A DNA stretch of 64,000 bases from Brachionus plicatilis (taxonomy: Eukaryota > Rotifera > Eurotatoria > Ploima > Brachionidae): positions 360,475 to 424,474 of the forward strand of contig QEOQ01000242.1 in assembly GCA_010279815.1 (NCBI GenBank). The letters run 5' to 3'. How positions within the stretch are numbered: the first letter of the stretch is position 1; each line of letters opens with the position of its first letter. This document shows, piece after piece, positions 1-9,529 of the stretch. The notes beneath the pieces were generated by a model, which did no database searches, was not told the origin of the DNA, and worked only from the letters and a program-made list of their open reading frames with translations. Made by a program: the position numbers and the translations under genes.

Positions 1-1175
1 AGATATAATTCGAATTTTAATTTAAATGTTTTAAATAAAAAATAGATGAATTTTTTTCCATTATTTTTTTCTTAAATTTTCATATTTATAAAAGTAAAAA
101 TGTCCTATCTAATACTCAAATCACCAGAGTTTTTTTATCGTTTATTACCGTCGGTGTTATTTTGGCATCTTTTAAAATTTTGAATAAAAAATAAGAAAAA
201 GGCAAATGTTCAGCAATAATGAGACTAAACCAAAAATAAAAATAAAATTTTTGTTCACATTTATTCACAAAATACAAGCACGCGTCACAAAATTTACACT
301 TCTTGATATTTTCGAAGTTCTATTATGATTTTTTGGAATATCAGAACAAATTCTTTTAGTTGGAGGCTGCGTTAAAATTAAGGTACCCGTAAGATCTTAT
401 GCAGCATTTGTAACAGTCGGAACATTTTCGATTTTTGATATTAGACCTTTAATCAATTTTTTTTTTCAATTTTAAGAGAAATATAAAATCGATAAATACA
501 CACATGCAATTTTATATTTGACAACATTTTTAAAATTAACTTTTAAAAATTCTCTAGATTTTAATTTTAATCATAATATTTAAATCTGTTCGGTGAATTT
601 AATTTATAACATAAATTAAAATTTTTTTTTAAAAGTGCATGAGCTTTTTGAGGGTTTCAAGCACCAACTTTTTCTTTTTTTTTTCAGCTAATCTTTTTTA
701 ATAAAAAGGAGAAAATTTCAAAATTTTATTAAATCTTAAAATATTTTTTCTTCAAATTTCTTTAATTAAAACTTTACTTTAACAAATAAAGAAATAGTGA
801 TGAAAATTTTAAGATCTTTTAAAACGAATCTTTTATATCTCCCGAAATCTTCGATAACTTTCAAGAAAACTGAAATTTTTTTTAAATTTCGGCTTTGTTA
901 ATTTTCGTAATAATAATCCTTTTTTTTCAATTTTAAAATCTGATAAAATTAAGCTAAATAAAATTTGATTGTGTTACAGCATGAAACATAATATGTTCCA
1001 CAAACTACATAAAATAAAAATTAAATAGAATTAATTCTATTATGAATTAATTTAAAGTTATTCCAAAGTGCTCATTGTTTCATAAAATTATATTAAAATT
1101 ATAAATAAAAATATTTGAAAAATTCTATATTAAATGAATAAATATGTAAGTATAATTTTTTTGAAATTATTTATA
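1..1175. other. AT-rich non-coding DNA
   Basis: No reading frame of usable length and no recognised repeat. Mostly A/T homopolymer runs. It ends where the truncated outer LTR of the retrotransposon begins. Confidence 0.5.
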
Positions 1176-1365
1176 GAAATTGGACTTTAGGGATTTAAGC
1201 CAAGAAATAAACAAACCAATTATTTTAGTTAATAGTTTATTAAATGGAATCCGAAATTATAACAAAAGAGGTAGTGGTTTATATAGTAGATAGAACATGT
1301 GCTTCAGCTGCAGTTTATTCAAGATTAAATAATAAGTAGAGACATGTCAAGACTTGGGTCTTAAC
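1176..1365 (-). repeat. 3' LTR (outer end truncated)
   Basis: Matches 2458-2648 almost base for base. The terminal 11-12 nt present in the other LTR are absent here. The polypurine tract abuts its inner edge at 1366-1378. Confidence 0.9.
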
Positions 1366-1378
1366 ATACCTTCCCCTT
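1366..1378 (-). other. Polypurine tract of the LTR element
   Basis: On the minus strand a purine run TAAGGGGAAGG followed by TA leads directly into the LTR start TGTTAAG. This is the usual plus-strand primer position for LTR retrotransposons. Confidence 0.75.
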
Positions 1379-1505
1379 AATAATTAAGAGGCAATTTGCC
1401 TCTGAAGCTATGATTGAACAACTATTTAACCATGGAATAAAAAAAGGTAACTAATATATAGACACTTTAAAGGCTTCTGGATAATTATATCCTCCTTTAC
1501 CTTAA

Positions 1506-1557
1506 NNNNNNNNNNNNNNNNNNNNNNNNNNNNNNNNNNNNNNNNNNNNNNNNNNNN
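1506..1557. other. Assembly gap (52 N)
   Basis: A run of Ns inside the LTR retrotransposon and inside its gag-like reading frame. The true length of the missing sequence is unknown. Confidence 0.99.
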
Positions 1558-2236
1558 TCTTAAAATGCTTCTGCTGGGTTAATCTTGTTGGTGTGTATGT
1601 TGGTCTGTTTTTATTTAACGATAGGTATTGTGTTTGTTTTTCTGTAGACAGTGTTGAAGGTGGGACGCTTTTCGCTGACCAAGCACACTGCGACCATTTT
1701 CGAAAAACGCAAACCATTAATGGCACTACTAATCTGATAGCGATGACAGCAGTCATTCCTTTCATCTTTGTGTACTCATGTAGTGGTTTTTTGTCGGAGT
1801 TGTACTCCATTTTTGTTTCCTGTGTTTTTTGTGGTGTCTTTTTTGGGAAATCTTTTTCCAACACCTCATCCTGTTGAGGGAAATTACTTTCCATGTTTGC
1901 AGGTACATTTAGTACTGACAATGGATATTGTGTTTTTGATTTGTTAAACAAATTAATTGGAGAATTGATAAGAGTCCACGTGTTTCTTAATCCAGAACCA
2001 TTAAACCACTTGATCTCTTTTAGTATGAAGACTAAAACCACTATCGAAATAACGAGTAAAACCGATTGGTTTAATTGACAGTACTGTAAGAATTGGTACT
2101 CTACCTTCTCAGCCAAAATGGACAAAATACTCTGATATGTTAAATCTTTAGCATCTGGCATTGGGTTCTTTTGATTTTGTATTGATTTGGATCGAAAAAT
2201 GTATCCGATTAAATTGGATAGTTGTTGCCGCATCAT
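1558..2236 (-). CDS. Gag-region ORF of the LTR retrotransposon (partial)
   Basis: An open frame starts at ATG (2236) about 200 nt downstream of the primer-binding site on the minus strand and runs at least 226 codons into the N gap. Its position makes it the first ORF of the element, so it should be gag or gag-like. Visible features are a basic N-terminus, one strongly hydrophobic stretch around residues 58-72 (VLLVISIVVLVFIL), a Gln/Lys/Thr-rich middle and a second weaker hydrophobic patch. No CCHC zinc knuckle, protease or polymerase motif is visible before the gap. The hydrophobic segment is unusual for a Gag and could mean a membrane-associated or envelope-like product. The family is not recognised. 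Confidence 0.55.
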
Positions 2237-2426
2237 TTAATCAAATTTTGATTCCATGATGTGTTTTGTTTGTTTGAATTTTGTATATGAAAAGTTTTTA
2301 ATGTTTTTTTGTATCCACTCGTGTCGCAACACGTGGCTGATTATAATAAATCGCAAAATATTATAATCTCTTGTGTGTGTATACGTTTGTTCTGTTCAAT
2401 GGATCCTACTAAAATATATAGCAGAA

Positions 2427-2444
2427 TCCTCCCACTGGGCACCA
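2427..2444 (-). other. tRNA primer-binding site of the LTR element
   Basis: TGGTGCCCAGTGGGA on the minus strand, 2 nt inside the 5' LTR. It starts with TGG, the complement of a tRNA CCA end. I did not identify the tRNA. Confidence 0.7.
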
Positions 2445-2446
2445 AA

Positions 2447-2648
2447 TGTTAAGTCTTGAAATTGGATTTTAGGGATTTAAGCCAAGAAATAAACAAACCA
2501 ATTATTTTAGTTAATAGTTTATTAAATGGAATCCGAAATTATAACTAAAGAGGTAGTGGTTTATATAGTAGCTAGAACATGTGCTTCAGCTGCAGTTTAT
2601 TCAAGATTAAATAATAAGTAGAGACATGTCAAGACTTGGGTCTTAACA
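2447..2648 (-). repeat. 5' LTR, complete
   Basis: 202 bp, bounded by the 7-bp inverted termini TGTTAAG and CTTAACA. It is followed on the inside by the primer-binding site. Confidence 0.9.
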
Positions 2649-2880
2649 ATAGTATTCAATTGCACATTTAAGCAGCACACTTTTGTCAATTAAAAAAGTA
2701 TCAAATTTGTTACGTTTTCTTATTTTCTTATTTCGTAAATAAAAGCATATTTAAAAGGACATTTTTAACAATAATGTACCCTTACTCACAAGTCACATTG
2801 TGGGTAAGGGCACATGTGACTTGTGACGTAATAAATGATTCAAGACTGTGACATCATGTGTTACATGTGACAACATCAAA

Positions 2881-3340
2881 TAGTGTTGGGAACCGTACAA
2901 ACGGCCATTGATGCGGCCAAAAATTTTTTAAACCGCGAACAAGACCGCCTAGACGGACGGTTATAAAGGCGGACGGCCACTTTGGCGGCCAGGCCGGCGG
3001 CCAAAAATTAGGACTGCGAAGTTGGCCGACCAAAAAAAGCTAAATTTTTAAATTTATTTTTCTTGATTAGAAGTTAGAGATTTGTATGTAATATTTGAAA
3101 ATTTTTCGTTTCTTTTCATTAAAAACTTAAAAGAACATCAAAAATTTTTTCACAGAAATTTTTTACCGCTGATTTTATCTGGCCGTCCGTTTTAAGTTTG
3201 GCCGTACATTTGGCTGCCCGTCTATGTTTTGGCCGGCCAACTTTGCGGTCCAAATTTTTGGCCGCCGGCCTGGCCGCCAAAGTGGCCGCCTTATTTTGGC
3301 CACGTTCGAACCGGCCAGGCTTGGCCGCCGCCCAACACTA
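2881..3340. mobile_element. hAT-type foldback element with GC-rich arms
   Basis: Ends are TAGTGTTGGG and CCCAACACTA. They are flanked by ACATCAAA (2873-2880) and ACATCAAT (3341-3348), an 8-bp target duplication with one mismatch. The arms (about 2881-3030 and 3179-3340) are inverted copies built from iterated GGCCG/CGGCC motifs, far more GC-rich than anything nearby, around an AT-rich centre. There is no transposase, so the element is non-autonomous. TAGTGTTGGG-like ends with 8-bp duplications are typical of hAT elements (family knowledge). Confidence 0.85.
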
Positions 3341-3925
3341 ACATCAATATTCTTGCAAGACCAATTAAATTTTAACAAAAAATAACCAAAATTTAAGGTC
3401 GACCAAAACCCAAAACTTCCGTTTTTTATTACTGACTTTTTTCAAACATCATTGATGAAAAGAAATAAAAAAATAGTGGTCCTTTATTTTCCAATTTTCG
3501 AGTAAGGTTTGTTTTTTTTTCTAAATTCTATCTCAATATTTTTTTAAAGAAAAAATTTAAAAAATAAATGAAATTTCTTCTTGATAAATTTTTGTTTGGG
3601 CATAAACGAATCAACAATATTCAAAAAATTAGAATAATTTCAGAACTTCTTCTTGTTAGTTTTTATTTTGCCCAAAAAAAATACCTTATTCAGATGTTTT
3701 TGAAAACTATGTAGTCATTTATGTTGTAGCTATCCTTAATTCATTTTTTTAAATAATTTTTCTTAGAGTTTCTATTCCAAAACCTACTAGAACGTTTTTT
3801 TTTTATTGCTATCAATCGGCTTCTGTTCCTCTTGCTATACTAAACACAAAATTTTTTAATTAATTTAAGTATTTTTTTCTCTTTTTATGATAATTCAAAT
3901 GATATTTCAAACTTTCTGAGACAAT
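3341..3925. other. AT-rich non-coding DNA
   Basis: No ORF or recognisable repeat between the foldback element and the coiled-coil remnant. Confidence 0.5.
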
Positions 3926-4440
3926 TTAAAAGAAATTTTTCAAGAAAAAATCAAAATTAATTGTTTGCACTGTAATTTTACTGTTGGTTGGTATCTTCAT
4001 TTTCCATATGAGTGTCTCTAAAACCATCTCACTGTATTTGTTGACGAGCTTTGAGTTTAAATTAATCATCTTTTTGATGAAGGTTGATTCGACTTCCGAT
4101 TCGCCCATAATTTTTGCATTTTCCTGATTAAAATTTTTTACCTTTTGTTCCAAATCCAGATTTGTTCTTTATTTTATCACATTCTCAGTATTAAGGAAAT
4201 CCACTTCTCCCTTTAAGACTTTGTCGTTCGACAATTCCAGATGATTTTTTTAACTTTAAAAAGCCACCTCCCGTACTTCCAGCATGTTTATAAGGTTTGT
4301 TAAGTTAGCACGGTAATCGTCTCTTACTACACTTGCCTGGTCACATTTTTCTATTAAATTTTTTATTTCGCCAACTAATTCATCAAATACCACTATTTCG
4401 ATTTTATCTTTGAGCTAGTAAATCACTTTACATTTATCCT
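3926..4440 (-). pseudogene. Decayed coiled-coil ORF
   Basis: The minus strand shows two adjoining open segments in different frames, both rich in Glu, Lys, Asn and Leu with heptad-like spacing. One covers about 4270-4430 (motifs KIEIVVFDELVGEIKNLIEK, RANLTNLINMLEV) and the other is 3926-4153 (75 codons). Stops and at least one frameshift separate them. The composition is less AT-biased than the flanks, suggesting a once-real coding region. It may derive from a transposon accessory ORF or a host coiled-coil gene; the family is not recognised. Confidence 0.35.
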
Positions 4441-4472
4441 CCCTATTAGGTAAAATATTGAGCTCTCACAAT

Positions 4473-4856
4473 CGATAAAAAGCAAAAATTCAAATCATTT
4501 GCTTAAAAAAGACGAATTAATTTTTTCAAGTAAATGTACAGGTATTTTAACACATTTTTTATCATTATTAGCTAAAAAATTAAAATTAAAATTTAAATTT
4601 TTTCAAATTGGAGGGTTCAACTATTTCTTTAAACTATTCTTGAATTACATTCAGTCTGAATTTTGTCTCATGTCAATTTTTTAAGTTATTTTTTATTTAA
4701 TTTATGTTTTATCTCTTTTTGATTTTTTATAGTTTATGTTTTTTTTTACCTCGAATTTGGTTTTGAATTTTTCTTTTTATTCAATTGATTAATTTTTTTT
4801 ATCGAATTCAAACTTTAAAATATGCTTTTTTCTGCATGTTTCAATAAAAAATTTAA
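4473..4856 (+). repeat. Left arm of a ~390-bp inverted repeat
   Basis: Inverted copy of 6884-7284 with small indels. Matching landmarks: AAATCATTTGCTTAAAAAAG, TTTCAAATTGGAGGGTTCA, TTTTATCTCTTTTTGATTTT, TGCATGTTTCAATAAAAAAT. It lies 58 bp beyond the stop codon of the secreted-protein gene. Confidence 0.85.
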
Positions 4857-4914
4857 AAAAATAAGATCATATTTTTTATTCCTCAAAATTCAAAAAAGTT
4901 GTATGAGAAATTTA

Positions 4915-5952
4915 TCAAGGATAATGAGAATCAGCAAATTTGTACTGATGATATCCTTGGCCTAAGCTATCTCTAAGAATGTTAAAATAACATTCGTTTT
5001 GTGATCCGAAAGGCGATATGATCAATGGCTCAGAAATATTGAGTCGCTTGAGTGTCCAATTATTTGGCAAAACTACGTCAAGACTCGGACCATTTTCCTC
5101 AAATGCATGCATCACATAAAAGTTTCCACGTCCATCATTTAACTCATATATTTCATCCTCAAATAAAATTGTTTGACATTTTTTTATAGTATTTGAAACC
5201 AAATAGCCAGGAGGTGGACTAAAAGTATCCTTTTTGCTCGGTATATAAGTCATGCACACCAATTTGGCCATCTCTATCCAAGTATAGTCTCTATAATTTA
5301 CTATTTTAATGCAGCTCTCATTTTTACAGTTTATGTCAGTGTCTGGTGAACGCATAAAAAATGATTTTTTGAACATCAAATTGCGATCAACGTTTTTTCT
5401 GTATGGAAAAGAAGGCTCAAACTCCTGCCATTTTTGCTCATTTATCGGACTCTCACCACCTGCAATTACAACCACTTTGTTCAAATTATTCATTAGCTCT
5501 TTGGCAAAACCAATTTGAAACCACTCAATGATATCTGGAAGCTTGGTTCTGTTAGTTGAATATTTTAGACCGACTTTTTCACAACTTGGAACTGCTAAAA
5601 TTTTAGATATAATTTCTTTGAAAAAATTGGTAATCAAATCAAATATATTTGATAAACTTCGTTCATTTCTTGTTATTTTTTCAAATAGGATTTTTTTGAT
5701 AATGCGTTGACCAAATGAACTGGACAGGAATTTTTGCCAATTAACATTTACTGGGCCGTTTGATTCTTGGGATAAATATTTTTTCAAAAGAGGCTGTTTT
5801 GAGAAGAAATCAAAAATCAGGCTTTGATTTAAATTGTTTACAAACGATGGATTGCTCGAGATAAATTGCTTAATTTGCTCTATAATTGTATCATCTTGAT
5901 AGCCAAGACCGACTATATAGAAGCAAAGAAAAAGTGATGCTAAAATTTTCAT
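4915..5952 (-). CDS. Putative secreted glycoprotein of unknown function
   Basis: An intronless frame of 345 codons with a clear ATG (5952). Residues 1-17 form a good signal peptide (MKILASLFLCFYIVGLG), so the product should enter the secretory pathway. There is no transmembrane segment after it. Five N-glycosylation sequons are visible (NQS, NRT, NES, NWT, NIS), with several cysteines in the mature part (SCEK, NCKNESC, VCMTY, KKCQT, NECYF) that could form disulfides. The C-terminal third looks most like a folded domain (YELNDGRGNFYVMHAF, PNNWTLKRLNISEPL, SPFGSQNECYFNILRDSLGQ). I do not recognise the family. The absence of introns contrasts with the receptor and CPT1 genes and could reflect retrocopying or horizontal acquisition. 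The gene sits in the 2-kb segment between inverted repeats 4473-4856 and 6884-7284. Confidence 0.8.
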   Translation of the reverse strand: MKILASLFLCFYIVGLGYQDDTIIEQIKQFISSNPSFVNNLNQSLIFDFFSKQPLLKKYLSQESNGPVNVNWQKFLSSSFGQRIIKKILFEKITRNERSLSNIFDLITNFFKEIISKILAVPSCEKVGLKYSTNRTKLPDIIEWFQIGFAKELMNNLNKVVVIAGGESPINEQKWQEFEPSFPYRKNVDRNLMFKKSFFMRSPDTDINCKNESCIKIVNYRDYTWIEMAKLVCMTYIPSKKDTFSPPPGYLVSNTIKKCQTILFEDEIYELNDGRGNFYVMHAFEENGPSLDVVLPNNWTLKRLNISEPLIISPFGSQNECYFNILRDSLGQGYHQYKFADSHYP

Positions 5953-6883
5953 TTTTGAAAATAAAAATTTTTTCTTTTAGTTTTTATTAAATTTTAAAGG
6001 TAATTATTATGTATTTATAAATGTCAGTTTAAGACCTTGAAAGAGACCTAATAATGTAAAAAGAGAATCCATTTTGAATTACTATTTTTCCAAATATTTG
6101 TTGATTATGATTAATTTATTTTTTTTTTCTATTTTTAAGTTTTTTATTATTAGAAATTTTTTTAGATTGATTTTCTAATTTGCTAGTTACGTCAATCTGT
6201 AAAAATCGGGTGTTTATTTTGAAGTCATAGAAACTTAATTAAGTAAAAATTAACATTTAATTAGATGAGAATTTTTTTTAAATAATGATTTATGCCTCTT
6301 TTGGTCAGATTTTTTTTTATATCCATAGCATATCTTTTACTTAATTTTAGTAAAATTTTTTTTGAATATTGGGTGATTTTTTCGCTAATATTGACAGTGA
6401 ATAGCTCAAATTAAATGTGCATTTTTTTCTGAATATTTTCCTAAATTTTATAAATCTTCCACAGAAACCTTAAAACAATCAATGGGCTTGCTGGAGATTA
6501 GCGAGATGAAGTGTTCAAATAAAAGGTTTAAGTTTTTGAATATATTTATCACAAAATTAAAAAATGTCTTTATAATTGTTATTCTACAGTACTTCTATAC
6601 ACGGATGATAATTTTTTAAATTACGTAATTACGTACTTTTAGTAAGCTTACGTAATCTTGCGTGAATATTAGTCGATAAGGATCTGTAATTTTACCAAAA
6701 AATTACGTAAGCTAAAATGCATTAAAAACAATAAAATGCGAAAATTTGAGTAAAATCGTTCCAAAATGCTAACGGCTAAAAATTAGGTTTTTGGCAAAAA
6801 AATTAAAAAGATTGACTTATTTTCCAAAATTTTTAATCAATTTTATTTTTTTATTCTAATTTTTTTATTCAATTTTATTCTAA
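5953..6883. other. Upstream region of the secreted-protein gene
   Basis: No ORF. Around 6615-6720 there are several TTACGTAA-like motifs, similar to the iterated TTACGTAAAAT motifs of the MITEs at 29191 and 32577. The promoter of 4915-5952 should lie here, but no element stands out. Confidence 0.4.
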
Positions 6884-7284
6884 TTTTTTATTGAAACATG
6901 TAGAAAAAAGCATATTTTAAAGTTTGAATTCGATAAAAAAAAATTTAATCAATTGAATAAAAAGAAAAATTCTAAACCAAATTCGAGGTAGAAAAAAACA
7001 TAAACTATAAAAAATCAAAAAGAGATAAAACATAAATTAAATAAAAAATAACTTAAAAAAATTATATGAGAAAAAATTCAGACTGAATATAATTAAAGAA
7101 TAGTTTAAAGAAATAGATGAACCCTCCAATTTGAAAAATTTAAAAGTTTTTTAGAAAAATTAATTTCAATTTTAATTTTTTAGCTAATAATGATAAAAAA
7201 TGTGTTAAAATACCTGTACATTTACTTGAAAAAATTGATTCGTCTTTTTTAAGCAAATGATTTGAATTTTTGCTTTTATCTTTA
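6884..7284 (-). repeat. Right arm of the ~390-bp inverted repeat
   Basis: Reverse-complement partner of 4473-4856. The pair brackets the secreted-protein gene and its upstream region. No target duplication was found at the outer edges. Confidence 0.85.
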
Positions 7285-7484
7285 ATTTTAAATTGATTTT
7301 ATTTTTTTAAACTAAAACTATTTTATTAAACTAAAAATATTAAAAAAGATTGGATTTTGAATTTATGTTTTTTATCTTTTTATAAAATTGGTTATATATT
7401 TTTTTTTCTCATTAATTAAATCAATATTATTCTATTTGTTTTATTTTCATTATTCTTTTATTTTCATTTGAATTTTAAAGAGCT

Positions 7485-7555
7485 GTTAAAAAGTCCCAGA
7501 AAAAATTCCAAGTCCAGGCTTTATGATTTTGAATACTGAAGAAGAATGGTACGTG
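7485..7555. repeat. Fragment of the CAGAG/AAGTC repeat family
   Basis: Matches parts of the copies at 20617-20869 and 41799-42096 (AAAAAGTCCCAG, CCAAGTCCAGGCTTTA, GAATACTGAAGAAGAA). Confidence 0.6.
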
Positions 7556-7844
7556 GGTGAAGTTTTGAAATGAGTTAAAAAAAATGAGTTAATCAAAAAA
7601 TAACTCTTTTTTTTTGAATAATTGTTCAATTAAAGTTTTTATTTTAAAAAAAAGGATTGAAGCAAAATTTACAAAAAAAAAATTATTAAATCAATTGAAT
7701 TTTTTTTCTTTTTCAATAACATTTTTGTCAAAAATATTCATAAATTTGCCACGAATGTGTTATTTATTTCGTTTGATGAATTTACCACCTTTTTTCCAAT
7801 TTCTTGGATAAGTCAATATTGACTATTATTGTATTGATAAGCTT

Positions 7845-9521
7845 GTGGGAGCATGTGAAAAGCTTGAAAGAGAGTTTATAAACGAGGCAGAATTTAAATT
7901 TTATGACGCCCAGTACGCACTGTACCCTTCACTAGGCGGCAAACTCCAAGTGTCCATTCCAGGTCCAAACCAAAAGTCCATCTGTGTATTCAGATCTCTC
8001 GCAGCTGATTACAACTTCCGCAATCTCAAGTACAAAAATGTTCTGGTGTCAACCAAACAAGGCGAAAATTACTTTGTCTTGCCATTCTACAAAGATGAGC
8101 AATCTACGCGGCAAAAAGTCCGCTTTTTGATCATGAATCTTTACAAAGTTTTCAACAACTCACTTTTAGTTGATTTCATAGTGGTTTACCTTTACATGAA
8201 AGTTTGTCTTTTAGATGATTCAGTGGTTCGAACCAAGTATGAAAATATGGCCAGGTTGTTTATGAAAAGACACGGAAACAAGCGGGAGCAGCAACAGTTT
8301 ATTCTTGACAATAAACAGCACCTTTTTGAGATAAAAAAAATATTTGGTGAATTGGAAAATTTTGACGACAATGATCTGGTTTATTTTTTTTCTGAATTTG
8401 TTGAATCTGATTTAAAGTTTTCGTATAAAGAGAGCGTTGAAAAATTTAAGGTAGTTTATGTGGAAGAGACAGATGTGCTTCAGCTAGAGGAAAATGAATT
8501 GGAGAATTTTGAATGCGCAAAGTTGTCACAAGAAAGTCAAATTGTGGTAAATGAGGCGAATTGGCCGAAAAATTTGAATTTCAAGTGTCGAGACCAACTG
8601 CTACAATTGAACTCGTCATCACCATTTTTTATCTGCACCTCTGGTTATGACGATTTTTTGGCTCAGATTGACCAAATCAGCTGGTTTAAGACTATTCTCA
8701 AGTATACAAACAAATTGGTTCTTAAAGGAGGCCCAATTTTGGATCTGTTGTGCAAAAGAAAGCCCAAAGATTTTGATCTAATGAACACTGGGATGACCAA
8801 TGAAGAATTTATGGATTTTCTGGTTAAATTTTGTCGCGATGAACGACCAGAAAAAATTGAGTTCGTGCAAAGTTCAGTTGTTTTGTTCCGGCTTAGTCTG
8901 ACAAATGGTGATAAGTTGGAATTAATATTAAATTTGAACATGGACATGGACAAGTTGGTCAATGAAGCGTATTTACCAGATCAAATTTGCTTTGACTTAG
9001 CGGGCAGAAAATTGGTGGCAAATGAATTTACTTTGTGGGCGCTGAACTATGGCTATTGTGAGCTAGACCTGGAGTGTCATCCAAGATCATCCAGAGTCTC
9101 CTCTAAATTAAACAAACTTGGCTTTAATTTTTATTTTGATTTTTGCAATGAAAATAGGTTTTTAAAAGAGAGACTAGAAAGGTATGTTTGGTCGATCTAT
9201 CAGTCAGAAGGTGGTGCCAGACCAAGCTATTCAGATTCGAAAGATTTAAGTGGTGCCAGACGAAAAAGACTTCGAAATCTATGGTGTTCAGATTCGAAAA
9301 AAACTGGCGGTAACACTTGTCAAATATTAAAAGGACGAGTTTACAGTGATGAAAAGCTGATTTTTGAAAGCATGGAGTCTTTTATGAAGCATATAGAAAA
9401 TTTGATTGAGAAAAAAAATGAAGAAGAAGCTTTTTACGTTGATTTTAGTGGTGGTTACATATTGCCAAGTGAGAAAACAGATCCGTTGCAGCTTTGTAAT
9501 GGAATTGATTGGTCTTTTTAA
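7845..9521 (+). CDS. Nucleotidyltransferase-fold-like protein, intronless
   Basis: A single open frame of 558 codons ending in TAA. Counting from the GTG at 7845, residues 293-312 read LKGGPILDLLCKRKPKDFDL. This is the GG, about 12 residues, then D-x-D pattern of polymerase-beta-type nucleotidyltransferases (G295-G296, D309, D311). E359 in KLELIL is placed for the third metal-binding acid. The region after it (DLAGRKLVANEFTLWALNYG, then CHPRSSRVSSKLNKLGFNF) could be the helical part that follows such a core. Residues 1-250 are unrecognised. The 5' end is unsettled: 7845 is not an ATG, the frame is open back to 7812, and the first ATG is about 95 codons in. A short upstream exon spliced at AG 7811-7812 or 7840-7841, or 5' truncation, is likely. 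Residues 450-485 hold a degenerate duplication (SGARRKR, SDSKK). Function and substrate are unknown. Confidence 0.7.
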   Translation: MGACEKLEREFINEAEFKFYDAQYALYPSLGGKLQVSIPGPNQKSICVFRSLAADYNFRNLKYKNVLVSTKQGENYFVLPFYKDEQSTRQKVRFLIMNLYKVFNNSLLVDFIVVYLYMKVCLLDDSVVRTKYENMARLFMKRHGNKREQQQFILDNKQHLFEIKKIFGELENFDDNDLVYFFSEFVESDLKFSYKESVEKFKVVYVEETDVLQLEENELENFECAKLSQESQIVVNEANWPKNLNFKCRDQLLQLNSSSPFFICTSGYDDFLAQIDQISWFKTILKYTNKLVLKGGPILDLLCKRKPKDFDLMNTGMTNEEFMDFLVKFCRDERPEKIEFVQSSVVLFRLSLTNGDKLELILNLNMDMDKLVNEAYLPDQICFDLAGRKLVANEFTLWALNYGYCELDLECHPRSSRVSSKLNKLGFNFYFDFCNENRFLKERLERYVWSIYQSEGGARPSYSDSKDLSGARRKRLRNLWCSDSKKTGGNTCQILKGRVYSDEKLIFESMESFMKHIENLIEKKNEEEAFYVDFSGGYILPSEKTDPLQLCNGIDWSF

Positions 9522-9529
9522 AGAAATAA

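Larger units (their letters stand above)
1176..2648 (-). mobile_element. LTR retrotransposon, minus orientation, interior broken by an N gap
   Basis: Two direct repeats of about 190-202 bp lie at 1176-1365 and 2447-2648 and differ at only about three bases where they overlap, so the insertion is young. Read on the minus strand the LTR begins TGTTAAG and ends CTTAACA. A primer-binding site (TGGTGCCCAGTGGGA) starts 2 nt after the right-hand (5') LTR, and a polypurine tract (TAAGGGGAAGG) ends just before the left-hand (3') LTR. Only about 1.08 kb lies between the LTRs and it contains 52 Ns, so most of gag-pol is probably missing from the assembly. The outer end of the left LTR lacks about 12 bp. 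The bases ATAG beside both ends may be a short target duplication, but this is weak. Gypsy or BEL type cannot be decided without pol. Confidence 0.9.

Noticed and set aside
2770..2880. Repeated CACATGTGAC/GTCACAT motifs, possible regulatory site.
   Set aside because: No gene nearby and no clear symmetry; probably degenerate repeat.
9210..9300. Internal near-repeat in the nucleotidyltransferase-like gene as a frameshift or assembly artefact.
   Set aside because: The frame stays open through both units and on to the stop, so it is most simply a small in-frame duplication.
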